Below, piece by piece: positions 37,204-46,544 of a DNA stretch of 64,000 nucleotides. Below the pieces are notes generated by a model that saw only the letters and a program-made list of their open reading frames with translations, did no database searches and was not told the DNA's origin. Within the stretch, counting starts at the first letter, position 1; each line of letters starts with the position of its first letter. Both the position numbers and the translations under genes were made by a program. The DNA lies in NCBI RefSeq assembly GCF_023284045.1, contig NZ_JAKIKQ010000003.1, positions 476,483 through 540,482 on the forward strand. The letters are read 5' to 3'. Origin of the DNA: Shewanella kaireitica (lineage in GTDB: Bacteria; Pseudomonadota; Gammaproteobacteria; Enterobacterales; Shewanellaceae).

Positions 37204-38847
37204 ATGACCTTTATTCAACTACTCGCAAGCTTAACGCCGATAATCAGTGTAATGCTGTTTTTGGTGCTTTTACGGATGCCAGCATCAAGAGCAATGCCCA
37301 TTTCCATGGTTTTTACAGGCCTAGCTGCTGTTTTTGTTTGGCAAATGGATACCACTTTTCTCGCAGCGTCAGTGGTTGAAGGTCTACTTTCAGCGTTAAC
37401 ACCATTAACCATTATTTTCGGTGCCGTATTCCTGCTTAATACGCTTAAGTACTCCGGCGCTATGGATACCATTCGTGCAGGCTTTACCAACATTAGTGCC
37501 GATGCCCGCGTGCAGGTCATCATTATCTGTTGGCTATTTGGCTCGTTCATTGAAGGTTCAGCAGGCTTTGGCACACCAGCAGCGATTGGTGCACCACTGC
37601 TAGTTCTATTGGGCATTCCTCCTATCGCCGCAGCGGTCGTCGCGCTGATTGCCGACTCGACCTCTGTCTCGTTCGGCGCTATTGGTCTACCCGTTTTGTT
37701 TGGTATGGATCAAGGCCTTACTCAAGGTGGCGTAAATATGGCTGCCGAGCAAATTGCACAGCATGGTGGCAGCTTTGCTGATTATGCACAGTTCATCGCA
37801 ATGCACATGATCACCATCGATTTAATCACCGGCACGCTTATTCCATTAACCATGGTCGCGATACTCACAGGCTTCTTCGGCCGCAATAAATCCTTTAAAG
37901 AAGGCTTAGCTATTTGGAAGTTTGCGCTATTCGCTGGTCTTTCATTCACTGTGCCAGCATGGTTAATTAACTACTTTGCCGGCCCAGAGTTCCCATCAGT
38001 AATTGGTGCGCTTGTCGGGATGGCAATTGTGATCCCAGTAGCTAAGAAAGGATACCTTCTACCAAAAGAGCCTTGGAATGATTTCGCCGAGAATGATGGC
38101 CAAGAGCGTAAAGAGCTGGCAACAGAGGCGAAGTTCTACCAAGTTGCCGCATGGTCTCCATACATTATTATGGCTGCACTACTGGTTCTATCGCGCACCG
38201 TTGAACCATTAAAAGTTTGGTTAACTAGCTTTAATATCAGCTGGACTGGCCTGTTAGGTACAGAGCTAAAAGCAGGCTTTGCCACGCTATACGCACCTGG
38301 TGCCTTCTTCGTACTGGTGTGTATCTTAGGTTTCTTCCTGTTTAGAATGAAGTCTCCTGCGATTAAAGAATCCATTTCAGTTTCGTGTAAGTCGATGGTG
38401 CCAACTATCATTTCATTAGGTGCATCTGTACCTATGGTGAAAATATTCCTTAACTCAGGTGAGAATGCCTCAGGACTTGCCTCTATGCCGGTAGCACTGG
38501 CTGACACATTAGCTGGCAGCATGGGCGCGGTTTGGGCTTGGGTTTCACCGATTGTAGGGATCTTCGGCGCCTTCCTATCAGGCTCAGCGACCTTCTCCAA
38601 CATGATGTTCTCCGGTCTTCAGTACAGCGTTGCCGATAACATAGGTGCTAACCATGCGCTAATCTTAGCCATGCAAGGTATTGGCGCTAACGCCGGTAAC
38701 ATGATGTGTGTGATGAATGTTGTCGCTGCCGCAACCGTTGTGGGTATGGCTGGGCGCGAGTCTGAGATCATCCGTAAAACCATGCCTGTTGCACTAGGCT
38801 ATGCTTTAGTCGCTGGCACCATTGCCGCGATATGGGGCGGTTTCTAG
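37204..38847 (+). CDS. lldP: L-lactate permease (LctP family)
   Basis: This 547-residue inner-membrane transporter has about 13 helices and the LctP family regions [21 protein letters not shown] and [20 protein letters not shown] with [19 protein letters not shown]. It imports lactate with protons, here feeding Dld-II and LldEFG encoded downstream. It has a good AACGAGGCAAGC ribosome-binding site. A small hairpin (38883-38905) lies between it and the dehydrogenase gene. Expression is likely under CRP. Confidence 0.93.
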   Translation: MTFIQLLASLTPIISVMLFLVLLRMPASRAMPISMVFTGLAAVFVWQMDTTFLAASVVEGLLSALTPLTIIFGAVFLLNTLKYSGAMDTIRAGFTNISADARVQVIIICWLFGSFIEGSAGFGTPAAIGAPLLVLLGIPPIAAAVVALIADSTSVSFGAIGLPVLFGMDQGLTQGGVNMAAEQIAQHGGSFADYAQFIAMHMITIDLITGTLIPLTMVAILTGFFGRNKSFKEGLAIWKFALFAGLSFTVPAWLINYFAGPEFPSVIGALVGMAIVIPVAKKGYLLPKEPWNDFAENDGQERKELATEAKFYQVAAWSPYIIMAALLVLSRTVEPLKVWLTSFNISWTGLLGTELKAGFATLYAPGAFFVLVCILGFFLFRMKSPAIKESISVSCKSMVPTIISLGASVPMVKIFLNSGENASGLASMPVALADTLAGSMGAVWAWVSPIVGIFGAFLSGSATFSNMMFSGLQYSVADNIGANHALILAMQGIGANAGNMMCVMNVVAAATVVGMAGRESEIIRKTMPVALGYALVAGTIAAIWGGF

Positions 38848-38882
38848 TTCAAAACTAATCAAATTAATAACAATAATATTGA

Positions 38883-38905
38883 GAAAGCCGCATAGCGCGG
38901 CTTTC
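38883..38905 (+). terminator. Hairpin between lldP and dld
   Basis: GAAAGCCGC (38883-38891) pairs with GCGGCTTTC (38897-38905). The tail is not T-rich, so it is better viewed as partial terminator or mRNA-stability element that may lower dld relative to lldP. Confidence 0.5.
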
Positions 38906-38940
38906 ATCCACTCTTATAGAAGTGTGTAGAGATAGAATCG

Positions 38941-41760
38941 ATGTCAATTAATTATGAAGCTGTATTAAGAGATCTACGTAAGCAAGTTGGTGAGGACGCC
39001 GCCACAAACGATCCTGTACGCCGTTTTGCTTGGTCGACTGACGCCAGTTACTTCAGAATCGTACCTGAGATAGTTGTCCATGCGGACACGTTGGAGCAAG
39101 CCAAACGTACACTCGCTATTGCTCGCACTTATGGCGCGCCAGTCACCTTCAGAGCCGCAGGTACCAGCCTTTCAGGTCAAGCCATTGGTGAAGGCATTTT
39201 ACTTATTCTGGGTCACGATGGCTTTAGAACACTAAAAGTAAGCGATGATGCCAAGCAAATCACTTTAGGTACCGCTGTTATTGGCGCTGATGCTAACGCC
39301 GCGCTAAAACCATTAAACAAAAAGATTGGCCCGGATCCTGCCACGCTTGCTTCTGCAAAAATAGGGGGGATTGTGTCAAACAATGCTTCAGGCATGTGTT
39401 GTGGTACGGCGCAAAACAGCTATCAAACAATTGCATCAGCAAAGTTGCTTTTTGCAGATGGTAGTGAACTTGATACCGGCTGTGACGCATCTAAGGCTGC
39501 GTTTACTAAGACTCATCCAGAGATGATAAAATCACTGCTAGATTTAGCAGAGATGACGCTAAGTAATCAGACCCTGGCTGACAGAATTCGTAAAAAGTTT
39601 TCCATTAAAAATACCACAGGTTATAGCCTTAATGCGTTGGTCGACTTTAGCGATCCGTTTGAGCTTATCAACCACCTTATTGTAGGCGCCGAAGGCACCC
39701 TCGCCTTTGTAGAAGAGGTGACCTACAACACCGTCGATGAAGCGCGCTTTAAAGCATCGGCGATGGCGGTATTTTTCAATATGGAAGATGCCGCAAAAGC
39801 GATTCCACCATTAGTCGGTGATAGCGTTGCCGCAGCCGAACTGCTTGACTGGGCATCGATTAAGTCTGTTACTGGTAAAGAAGGTATGCCGCTCTGGCTG
39901 TCTGAGTTACCTGAAGGCGCATCAATTCTGCTTATTGAATCCCGTGCTAATAATAAAGAGACGCTTGAACACTACACTCAAGATGTTATCGCCAAACTTG
40001 CCCATATTGATACTGAGCGCCCTATTACCTTTAGTGACGACCCCGCAGTATTTGGTCAATACTGGGCGATGCGTTCAGGACTATTCCCAATTATTGGCGG
40101 CGAGCGACCAAAAGGGACCTCTGTCATTATTGAAGATGTCGCCTTTGAGCTAGAGCACCTTGCTGCTGCAGCGAATGATTTAACTGAACTGTTCCATAAG
40201 CATAACTACCCTGAAGGCGTTATTTATGGGCACGCGTTAGCAGGAAACTTCCACTTCATCATCACGCCAACATTTAATTCCCAAGCCGATATTGAGCGCT
40301 TCCATGCCTTTATGCAGGATGTGGCTGAGATGGTGATCAACAAATATGACGGCTCGATGAAAGCCGAGCACGGCACAGGTCGTGCAGTGGCTCCCTTTGT
40401 AGAGATGGAATGGGGCAGTGATGCTTACACCTTAATGAAGCGCATTAAGCAGATATTTGATCCAGAAAGTCTGTTAAACCCAGGTGTTATTCTTAACGAC
40501 GATAGTCAAATCCACGTTAAAAATATTAAGCCATGTCCAGTGGTCGATGATTTGGTCGACAAGTGTATCGAATGCGGCTTCTGTGAAAAGACCTGCCCGA
40601 CATCAGCACTTAACATGTCACCGCGCCAGCGTATCGCCACCTTACGTGAAATTGAGCGCCTAGAGCAATCTGGTGATAAACAAGCTGCCGGCGAAATGCG
40701 CGCTGCCGCTAAATATGACGTAGTTGATACCTGTGCGGCTTGTCAGCTTTGTACCATTGCTTGCCCTGTAGATAACAGTATGGGTCAGTTAGTGCGTAAA
40801 CTGAGAACCCCTTACATAAGCACCACAGAGCAAAAAGTGCTAGATTTCCAAGCTAAGCATTTTGGTGCCGTTAACCAAGTGATCAGCACGGGCTTTGACG
40901 TATTAGGCACTATTCATAAAATCACTGGTAGCGCTGTTACTGGTGCGATCATGAAAGCTGGTCGCGTAGTGACAAAAGAAGTGCCTTACTGGAATCAGGA
41001 CTTCCCTAAAGGCGGTAAGCTACCAAAACTTTCCGCGCCAATTCCAGGGCAAGAAACCGTGGTTTACTTCCCTGCTTGTGGTGGACGCACATTTGGCCCG
41101 ACACCAAAAGATCCTGACAATAGAACCTTGCCAGAAGTGGTTGTGACTCTGCTAGAGCGCTCTGGTTACAACGTTATCACTCCAGAGAAAACCCGTGATC
41201 TATGCTGTGGTCAAATGTGGGAGTCAAAGGGTGATTTTAAAAATGCCGATGCAAAACGCAAAGAGTTAATTGAAGCGGTTGCCTCTATGACTCAAGGCGG
41301 AAAACTGCCAGTCATTATTGATGCGTTATCTTGTACCTACCGCACGCTTGCCGGTGACAGCTCATTAACCGACAAGGTTGAGATTGTTGATATGGTCGAC
41401 TTTATCCATGACAAACTACTGAATAAGTTAACCATAACTAGCAAGAAACCTGCGGTTGCACTGCATCTTGGTTGCAGCGCACGTAAGATGAAGATTGAGC
41501 CAAAAATGGAAGCTATAGTCGATGCTTGTAGCACACAAGTCATTCGACCAGCTGGCATTGATTGCTGCGGATATGCCGGTGAGAAAGGACTTTATAAGCC
41601 CGAAATCAATGCCAGCGCCCTAAGGAATATCAAAAAGCTCATCCCAGTAGATGTCAAAGAGGGCTATTACGCTAACCGTATGTGTGAAGTTGGCTTAACT
41701 CAACACAGCGGCGTGTCATACCGTCACTTAGCTTATCTACTAGAAGAGTGCACTCGATAG
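38941..41760 (+). CDS. dld-II: FAD/iron-sulfur D-lactate dehydrogenase Dld-II
   Basis: The 939-residue protein oxidises D-lactate to pyruvate. It has an FAD_binding_4 domain (about 30-250, with TFRAAGTSLSGQA), a FAD-oxidase C-terminal domain (about 270-525, with KAEHGTGRAVAPF), two 4Fe-4S ferredoxin motifs (CIECGFCEKTCP at about 541-552 and CAACQLCTIACP at about 597-608), and two CCG cysteine-rich motifs (CCGQMW and CCGYAGEKG). This domain order matches the Dld-II dehydrogenase described in Shewanella oneidensis. It is cytosol-facing, electrons probably pass to quinone, and it follows lldP in the same direction. Confidence 0.9.
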   Translation: MSINYEAVLRDLRKQVGEDAATNDPVRRFAWSTDASYFRIVPEIVVHADTLEQAKRTLAIARTYGAPVTFRAAGTSLSGQAIGEGILLILGHDGFRTLKVSDDAKQITLGTAVIGADANAALKPLNKKIGPDPATLASAKIGGIVSNNASGMCCGTAQNSYQTIASAKLLFADGSELDTGCDASKAAFTKTHPEMIKSLLDLAEMTLSNQTLADRIRKKFSIKNTTGYSLNALVDFSDPFELINHLIVGAEGTLAFVEEVTYNTVDEARFKASAMAVFFNMEDAAKAIPPLVGDSVAAAELLDWASIKSVTGKEGMPLWLSELPEGASILLIESRANNKETLEHYTQDVIAKLAHIDTERPITFSDDPAVFGQYWAMRSGLFPIIGGERPKGTSVIIEDVAFELEHLAAAANDLTELFHKHNYPEGVIYGHALAGNFHFIITPTFNSQADIERFHAFMQDVAEMVINKYDGSMKAEHGTGRAVAPFVEMEWGSDAYTLMKRIKQIFDPESLLNPGVILNDDSQIHVKNIKPCPVVDDLVDKCIECGFCEKTCPTSALNMSPRQRIATLREIERLEQSGDKQAAGEMRAAAKYDVVDTCAACQLCTIACPVDNSMGQLVRKLRTPYISTTEQKVLDFQAKHFGAVNQVISTGFDVLGTIHKITGSAVTGAIMKAGRVVTKEVPYWNQDFPKGGKLPKLSAPIPGQETVVYFPACGGRTFGPTPKDPDNRTLPEVVVTLLERSGYNVITPEKTRDLCCGQMWESKGDFKNADAKRKELIEAVASMTQGGKLPVIIDALSCTYRTLAGDSSLTDKVEIVDMVDFIHDKLLNKLTITSKKPAVALHLGCSARKMKIEPKMEAIVDACSTQVIRPAGIDCCGYAGEKGLYKPEINASALRNIKKLIPVDVKEGYYANRMCEVGLTQHSGVSYRHLAYLLEECTR

Positions 41761-42173
41761 TAACCGCTGTAAATAACTTACTTAGGTTTACCTGTTAGTT
41801 ACTACCGACAAAACTTAAGCTGAGCAGACTAAAGGTAAAGAATTAGAGGCTATATCTGCCTCTAATTCTTTTTGCTTTTCATTAACATACGCGCCCCAAT
41901 CTCGCCACCCCACTTTTAAAATATAAGATTTATAACATTAGAGCTTTAACTCAATATCTTCATATTATACAGTTACCTAGCTTGTTTTCATTTTTGCAAA
42001 AGTCTCTCTATTTATTTGCTAAATTAGCACTACTTTTTATAAGGTTATGCGCCTATATTAATCGGGTGAGGAAACCTAAAGCGAATATCGAGCTAAGTTA
42101 AAGTCCGCTTCTTGCAGGCTTTTTGCGGCTCTTAAATCGCATAATAATGTCTGCAAATAGAAGAGAAAGCACA
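41761..42173. other. Intergenic region with terminator between dld-II and lldE
   Basis: This 413-base gap contains the dld-II terminator and then about 290 bases of AT-rich sequence that must carry the lldEFG promoter. A TTTATAAGG near 42032 could be a -10. No gene is seen. Confidence 0.5.
41840..41875 (+). terminator. Strong intrinsic terminator after dld-II
   Basis: GAATTAGAGGC (41840-41850) pairs perfectly with GCCTCTAATTC (41858-41868) over a 7-base loop, followed by TTTTTGCTTTT. Confidence 0.9.
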
Positions 42174-42917
42174 ATGAAGATAGCACTTTTCATTCCGTGT
42201 CTAGTGAACCAAATGGTCCCAGAAGTTGGGGTAGCGACACTTGAACTACTAGAGAAACTCGGTCACCAAGTCATCTTGCCTAGCGGTCAAACCTGCTGCG
42301 GCCAACCAATGACAAACTCAGGCTGCTTTAACGAAGCCAAAAAAACCACATTAAAACTGCTCAATGCCTTTAAAGGTGTTGAATGCGATGCCATCGTCTG
42401 CCCAGCGGCTTCTTGCTTAGTCGCTGCTAAAGAAAATTTTCACGAATTCGATGACAGTCCTGAAGCACAAGCTGTTATAGCAAAACTATATGAATTAACA
42501 GAGTTTTTGCACGATGTTGCACCTATCCCAGCCTTTAGCAAACCCTTCCCCCACAAAATTAGCCTACAGATGAGCTGTCATGGTATTCGCATGTTGGACT
42601 TGGCGACTCCAAGTGAGCAGATGGGACCGCGCATGAACAAGTTCGAAGCAGTGCTGGCTGCCATACCTGAAATTGACATCGTTTACCCTGATAGACGCGA
42701 TGAGTGTTGCGGTTTCGGGGGCACATTTGCGGTCGATGAAGGCGCGGTATCAGCCAAGATGGGTAAAGATAAAGCTCAAGCTCATGCGGCAACCGGCGCT
42801 AAATATGCTGTTGGGTTTGATCCATCTTGCCTGCTGCATATTGACGGTATGGTGAGACGTCAAAAATTACCGATTGAGACGCGCCACATCGCTCAAATCA
42901 TTAATGCAGCGCTATAG
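42174..42917 (+). CDS. lldE: L-lactate dehydrogenase complex subunit LldE
   Basis: LldE is a subunit of the three-part L-lactate oxidising complex LldEFG (LutABC). The 247-residue protein has two CCG domains that bind an iron-sulfur cofactor: SGQTCCGQPMTNSGC (about 40-54) and ECCGFGGTFAVDEGAVSAKMG. The start at ATG 42174 gives the family N-terminus MKIALFIPCLVNQ. A TTG at 42123 would add 17 residues and is unlikely. It is followed after 8 bases by lldF. Confidence 0.95.
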   Translation: MKIALFIPCLVNQMVPEVGVATLELLEKLGHQVILPSGQTCCGQPMTNSGCFNEAKKTTLKLLNAFKGVECDAIVCPAASCLVAAKENFHEFDDSPEAQAVIAKLYELTEFLHDVAPIPAFSKPFPHKISLQMSCHGIRMLDLATPSEQMGPRMNKFEAVLAAIPEIDIVYPDRRDECCGFGGTFAVDEGAVSAKMGKDKAQAHAATGAKYAVGFDPSCLLHIDGMVRRQKLPIETRHIAQIINAAL

Positions 42918-42925
42918 GAGCAGAC

Positions 42926-44299
42926 ATGTCGACTTCAAAATCTAACGTTCATGCCCATAAAGCGGAGATCTTCTGTAAAGATGAATCTCGGGTAGATTGG
43001 CACTCTAAAGCTCTTTGGATGCTGCGTGAAAAGCGAGATAGAGCTGCGGGCAGCTTACCTGAATGGGAGCAGTTACGCCATATTGGCTCTGAAATGAAAC
43101 TGCATACTCTGACGCATTTAGCCCAATATTTAGAAGAGTTTGAACAGAACTGTGTTGCCAACAATATCAAAGTCCACTGGGCAAAAGATGGTGCAGAGCA
43201 TAACCAGATAGTTCATCAAATATTAGCTAAGCACCAAGTCAAAAAGGTGGTTAAGTCTAAGTCGATGCTTACCGAAGAGTGTCACATGAATCCTTATTTG
43301 GAAGATCGTGGCATTGAGGTTATCGACACCGATTTAGGCGAGCGCATTATTCAGCTTGCCAAAATGCCACCATCGCATATTGTGGTACCCGCTATTCATA
43401 TGAAAAAAGAGGAAGTGGGTGACCTTTTCCATGAAAAGCTGGGCACGAATGCTGGCGCTTCCGATCCGCTCTATTTAACCCGTGCAGCACGTAGCCATCT
43501 GCGTGAGCAGTTTTTATCAGCCGATGCAGCAATGACTGGCGTCAACATGGCGGTTGCCGATACAGGTGCTGTAGTGGTTTGTACTAACGAAGGTAATGCC
43601 GATATGGGCGCTAACTTACCTAAGTTACAACTGCACTCAATGGGCATAGACAAAGTCGTACCGGATCTTGATAGCGCAGCGGTGCTGCTGCGAACACTAG
43701 CAAGAAATGCCACAGGTCAACCGATCACCACTTATAGCTCTTTCTACCGCGGTCCACAGGAAGGCGGAGAGATGCACGTCATTATCGTCGATAATGGCCG
43801 CACCGAGATGCTTAAAGATAAGATCTTAGCTGAATCGCTGAAGTGTATTCGCTGCGGTGGCTGTCTAAATACCTGCCCGGTTTACCGTCGTTCTGGTGGT
43901 TACAGCTATAACTACACCATTCCAGGTCCGATTGGTATTGCTGTTGGTGCGCAAAATGATGATACCAATTCTATACCTTGGGCATGCACATTATGTGGCA
44001 GTTGCACCTATGTGTGTCCAACCAAAGTGCCGCTGGACAAGATCATTCACCACCATAGAAGACTAAAAGCTGAAGCTGGAAAGCTGCCTTATGGAAAATC
44101 GAGTTACATGCCATTAGTGGGTAAGTTTATGGCCAGTGAAACCGCACTTAACTGCTCGATGGGCATTGCCCGCACAGCACTTAAAATACTTCCTGGCAGT
44201 GTGCTTAAGCCATTCTCAGGAGCATGGGGTAAATATCGCGAATTGCCAGTGGCACCAAACTCAAGCTTTGAAGCTTGGTTTAAGAAAAACAGAGGTTAA
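42926..44299 (+). CDS. lldF: L-lactate dehydrogenase complex subunit LldF
   Basis: The 457-residue protein has an N-terminal LUD domain (about 60-300, including NEGNADMGANLPKLQ) and two 4Fe-4S ferredoxin motifs: CIRCGGCLNTCPVYRRSGG (about 308-326) and CTLCGSCTYVCPTKVPLDKI. The C-terminal DUF3390-type tail ends SSFEAWFKKNRG. It carries electrons in the L-lactate oxidase and is equivalent to LutB. The ribosome-binding site is TAGGAGC. Confidence 0.95.
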   Translation: MSTSKSNVHAHKAEIFCKDESRVDWHSKALWMLREKRDRAAGSLPEWEQLRHIGSEMKLHTLTHLAQYLEEFEQNCVANNIKVHWAKDGAEHNQIVHQILAKHQVKKVVKSKSMLTEECHMNPYLEDRGIEVIDTDLGERIIQLAKMPPSHIVVPAIHMKKEEVGDLFHEKLGTNAGASDPLYLTRAARSHLREQFLSADAAMTGVNMAVADTGAVVVCTNEGNADMGANLPKLQLHSMGIDKVVPDLDSAAVLLRTLARNATGQPITTYSSFYRGPQEGGEMHVIIVDNGRTEMLKDKILAESLKCIRCGGCLNTCPVYRRSGGYSYNYTIPGPIGIAVGAQNDDTNSIPWACTLCGSCTYVCPTKVPLDKIIHHHRRLKAEAGKLPYGKSSYMPLVGKFMASETALNCSMGIARTALKILPGSVLKPFSGAWGKYRELPVAPNSSFEAWFKKNRG

Positions 44300-44303
44300 C
44301 AAC

Positions 44304-44873
44304 ATGTCGAGCAAACAGGAAATTCTCAATGCACTTAAAAGTGCCGCGATTAGCCCGCAAGCAATGCCATGTATTGATATCGCGCCGCGTATCGACGACT
44401 TAGTCGGTCAATTTGAAACAAGCTTAAATACTGTTGCTGGTACGCTGCACCGTGATGGTGGCCTAAGCGCCTTGCAAACCACGGTTGATGAGCATATTGC
44501 AAAGGGCATGCAGATCATCTCCATGGTCGATGGCATTATCGGTAATCGTGAAGTCAGTGATACAGCCCATGAGCTTAAAGATATCGACTACGCCGTGATC
44601 CCTGGTGATTTAGGCGTTGCTGAAAATGGCGCTATCTGGGTTAACAATAAAAGTCTTGGCCATAGAGTCACGCCTTTTATCTGTGAGAACTTACTGCTGG
44701 TGATTGAAGCTAAAAGCATTGTAGCCAATATGCATCAGGCAGCAAAACTGATGACTTTAGCAACTGGCGAATTCGGCACTTTTATCGCAGGTCCTTCTAA
44801 AACAGCTGATATTGAGCAAGCTTTAGTCGTTGGCGCTCATGGTGCCTGTAGTTTGAATGTCTATCTGACTTAG
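44304..44873 (+). CDS. lldG: L-lactate dehydrogenase complex subunit LldG
   Basis: LldG (LutC) is the third subunit of the L-lactate oxidase. The 189-residue LUD-domain protein has AVIPGDLGVAENGAIWVNN and GEFGTFIAGPSKTADIEQALVVGAHGA. The ATG at 44304 lies four bases after lldF's stop, with AGAGG just upstream. A longer frame starting inside lldF is spurious. It closes the lactate module. Confidence 0.93.
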   Translation: MSSKQEILNALKSAAISPQAMPCIDIAPRIDDLVGQFETSLNTVAGTLHRDGGLSALQTTVDEHIAKGMQIISMVDGIIGNREVSDTAHELKDIDYAVIPGDLGVAENGAIWVNNKSLGHRVTPFICENLLLVIEAKSIVANMHQAAKLMTLATGEFGTFIAGPSKTADIEQALVVGAHGACSLNVYLT

Positions 44874-44912
44874 TCTTAACAGTTCATCAATTTAAATTGG
44901 TTGGCAGTAACA

Positions 44913-44946
44913 AAAATGAGGTGCTCATATCGAGTCACCTCATTTT
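44913..44946. terminator. Bidirectional terminator after lldG
   Basis: AAAATGAGGTG (44913-44923) pairs with CACCTCATTTT (44936-44946) with A/T tails on both sides. It serves lldG and the convergent TonB-domain gene. Confidence 0.85.
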
Positions 44947-44969
44947 CTTATTTATCTATATCAATCAGT

Positions 44970-46082
44970 TTACCGTATGGTGTAATCGAGCTGCACACTC
45001 GACTTGGCAGCGACCGCTTTACCATCAACAAACTTAGGTGCATATCGCCACTTCTTCACTGCTTCAAGCGATGCTTTATTAAAATTAGAACCTCCCTTTG
45101 AATCAAGAATAATCGGATCAACGACAAAGCCCATCTCATTAACGGTAAAACTTATCTGACTCCAGCCTTCTTTTCTCTTTTTAAGCGAAGACATAGGATA
45201 CTTTGGCTGCACTCTGAATAACGGTGTCTGCTCCTGCTCTGAACTCCAAGGCTGCATGCTACCGATGGCAATACAGTGCTGAGTTGATTTATCACTCTGG
45301 CCTTGCTTTTCATAAAGTTCAACTAATTTCGCGTGCGCTGCTAATTCATAAGGGTGGTCAAAATCTAGCGCTTCAAATTGCTCGATCACATACAACAATG
45401 CCGTTTCTGCTTTATCGTAATGCTTCTCGGCATATTCAATCGAACCAACTGTATAAGCCGCTAATACTCGCTTCATTGAGTTTTCAGGCAGTAGTTGCTG
45501 GTAAGATTCATAAGCATCAAGCATATAATCACGGACTGTGCGAGTATAGAAACGACTGTTCGACAGCATTTCAAAATAAGCTTTCTGCGTATCGGCCAGT
45601 AGCATTGCATTATCTGAGTCTTCAGCAATGTCTAATGCGTCATTCAAGTATTCTCGGGCATCTTTTTTACTACTGGAATCCGCTAAGCCCATTAACGGAT
45701 CGATTAATTCAACCGCGTCAGCGCCATACTCTTTCTTATAGTTAACCAGTGCAACTTTATACAGCGCAAACGCTTGCTCTTTTAGGGCATCTGCTTTCGC
45801 TTTATTTTCTTCAGTATAGGTATTAGCCGGTATATTTTGGATCGAAGCATCGCCAGCATTTAGGGCTAGCATGGCAACATCAAGACTATCGGCGGCAAAT
45901 TTTTGTTTGCCGAGTTGATAAGCTTGCAGCGCATATTGCTCAATATCGGCACTGTTTTTTGCCACTACAGCGGCTTTGTAAGCTTTATAGGCATCACTAA
46001 ACTCAGAGGCTGAAAGTGGGCTAACCATTAACATTGACGTAGACAATGCTACGACTAAGATAGCTTTGGGGAGTAACTTCAT
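44970..46082 (-). CDS. TonB C-terminal-domain periplasmic protein
   Basis: The 370-residue protein has a signal peptide (about 1-26), then a long helical, TPR-like middle rich in Ala, Tyr and Glu (about 30-275). A TonB C-terminal domain follows, recognised by QPKYPMSSLKKRKEGWSQISFTVNEMGFVVDPIIL and VKKWRYAPKF. True TonB has an N-terminal membrane anchor and a Pro-rich linker, both absent here. It more likely acts as a periplasmic adaptor. The start at 46082 uses AGGA eight bases upstream. No exbB or exbD nearby. Confidence 0.8.
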   Translation of the reverse strand: MKLLPKAILVVALSTSMLMVSPLSASEFSDAYKAYKAAVVAKNSADIEQYALQAYQLGKQKFAADSLDVAMLALNAGDASIQNIPANTYTEENKAKADALKEQAFALYKVALVNYKKEYGADAVELIDPLMGLADSSSKKDAREYLNDALDIAEDSDNAMLLADTQKAYFEMLSNSRFYTRTVRDYMLDAYESYQQLLPENSMKRVLAAYTVGSIEYAEKHYDKAETALLYVIEQFEALDFDHPYELAAHAKLVELYEKQGQSDKSTQHCIAIGSMQPWSSEQEQTPLFRVQPKYPMSSLKKRKEGWSQISFTVNEMGFVVDPIILDSKGGSNFNKASLEAVKKWRYAPKFVDGKAVAAKSSVQLDYTIR

Positions 46083-46183
46083 TTTTAACATCCTGTTTTA
46101 TAAACTCATATTGGAAAATTAAGCCCTGCTTACAGGCCTATAATTTCGCAATAACAACGATTCCTTTTGCTACTTTACTTTTT

Positions 46184-46207
46184 TATGACTTACTTATACA
46201 AGTCATA
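46184..46207. promoter_or_regulatory. Inverted repeat upstream of the TonB-domain gene
   Basis: TATGACTT (46184-46191) and AAGTCATA (46200-46207) are perfect inverted arms across an 8-base spacer, about 100 bases before the gene. Could be a repressor or activator operator. No named regulator matches. Confidence 0.35.
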
Positions 46208-46236
46208 CTTATGAATGAATAGGGGCAGTTGATCTT

Positions 46237-46431
46237 TCACGGTTGTTTTTGCCGCAGTTTATTGGCAATTTTGACAAGGCGGAGGCTATGCCGTTTAGTT
46301 ATTCGCCACAAATAGTCTACAACACGGTAAAAATAGCCAAGAAACGCGGCCCTTTGGGTTCGATTCAATGCATCTATTCTTTTATGACTAGAATGTGTTA
46401 GGAGCTTTTCACTTAGCCAGCTAAGCTTCAT
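46237..46431 (-). CDS. Small basic hypothetical protein, doubtful
   Basis: This 64-codon frame with AAGG nine bases before its ATG encodes a basic peptide (KRHSLRLVKIANKLRQK). There is no signal peptide and no known family. It fills an otherwise empty stretch, but the evidence is only the ribosome-binding site and an open frame. It could be an artefact. Confidence 0.3.
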   Translation of the reverse strand: MKLSWLSEKLLTHSSHKRIDALNRTQRAAFLGYFYRVVDYLWRITKRHSLRLVKIANKLRQKQP

Positions 46432-46544
46432 CGCTCAAACCTTGTACTAGAAGCATTATTCCTTACGGTAAAGAACCGAACAAAAACTAAGCTCGAAAGA
46501 ACAGCAGCCCCTAATTTAATTTCTGTACATTTTTAGTTCTATCT

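Noticed and set aside
41840..42173. Considered as a riboswitch before lldE
   Set aside because: Only a simple terminator hairpin was found. No conserved riboswitch core could be recognised.
45224..45745. Frame antisense to the TonB-domain gene
   Set aside because: The TonB C-terminal domain on the minus strand is clear. The antisense product matches nothing.
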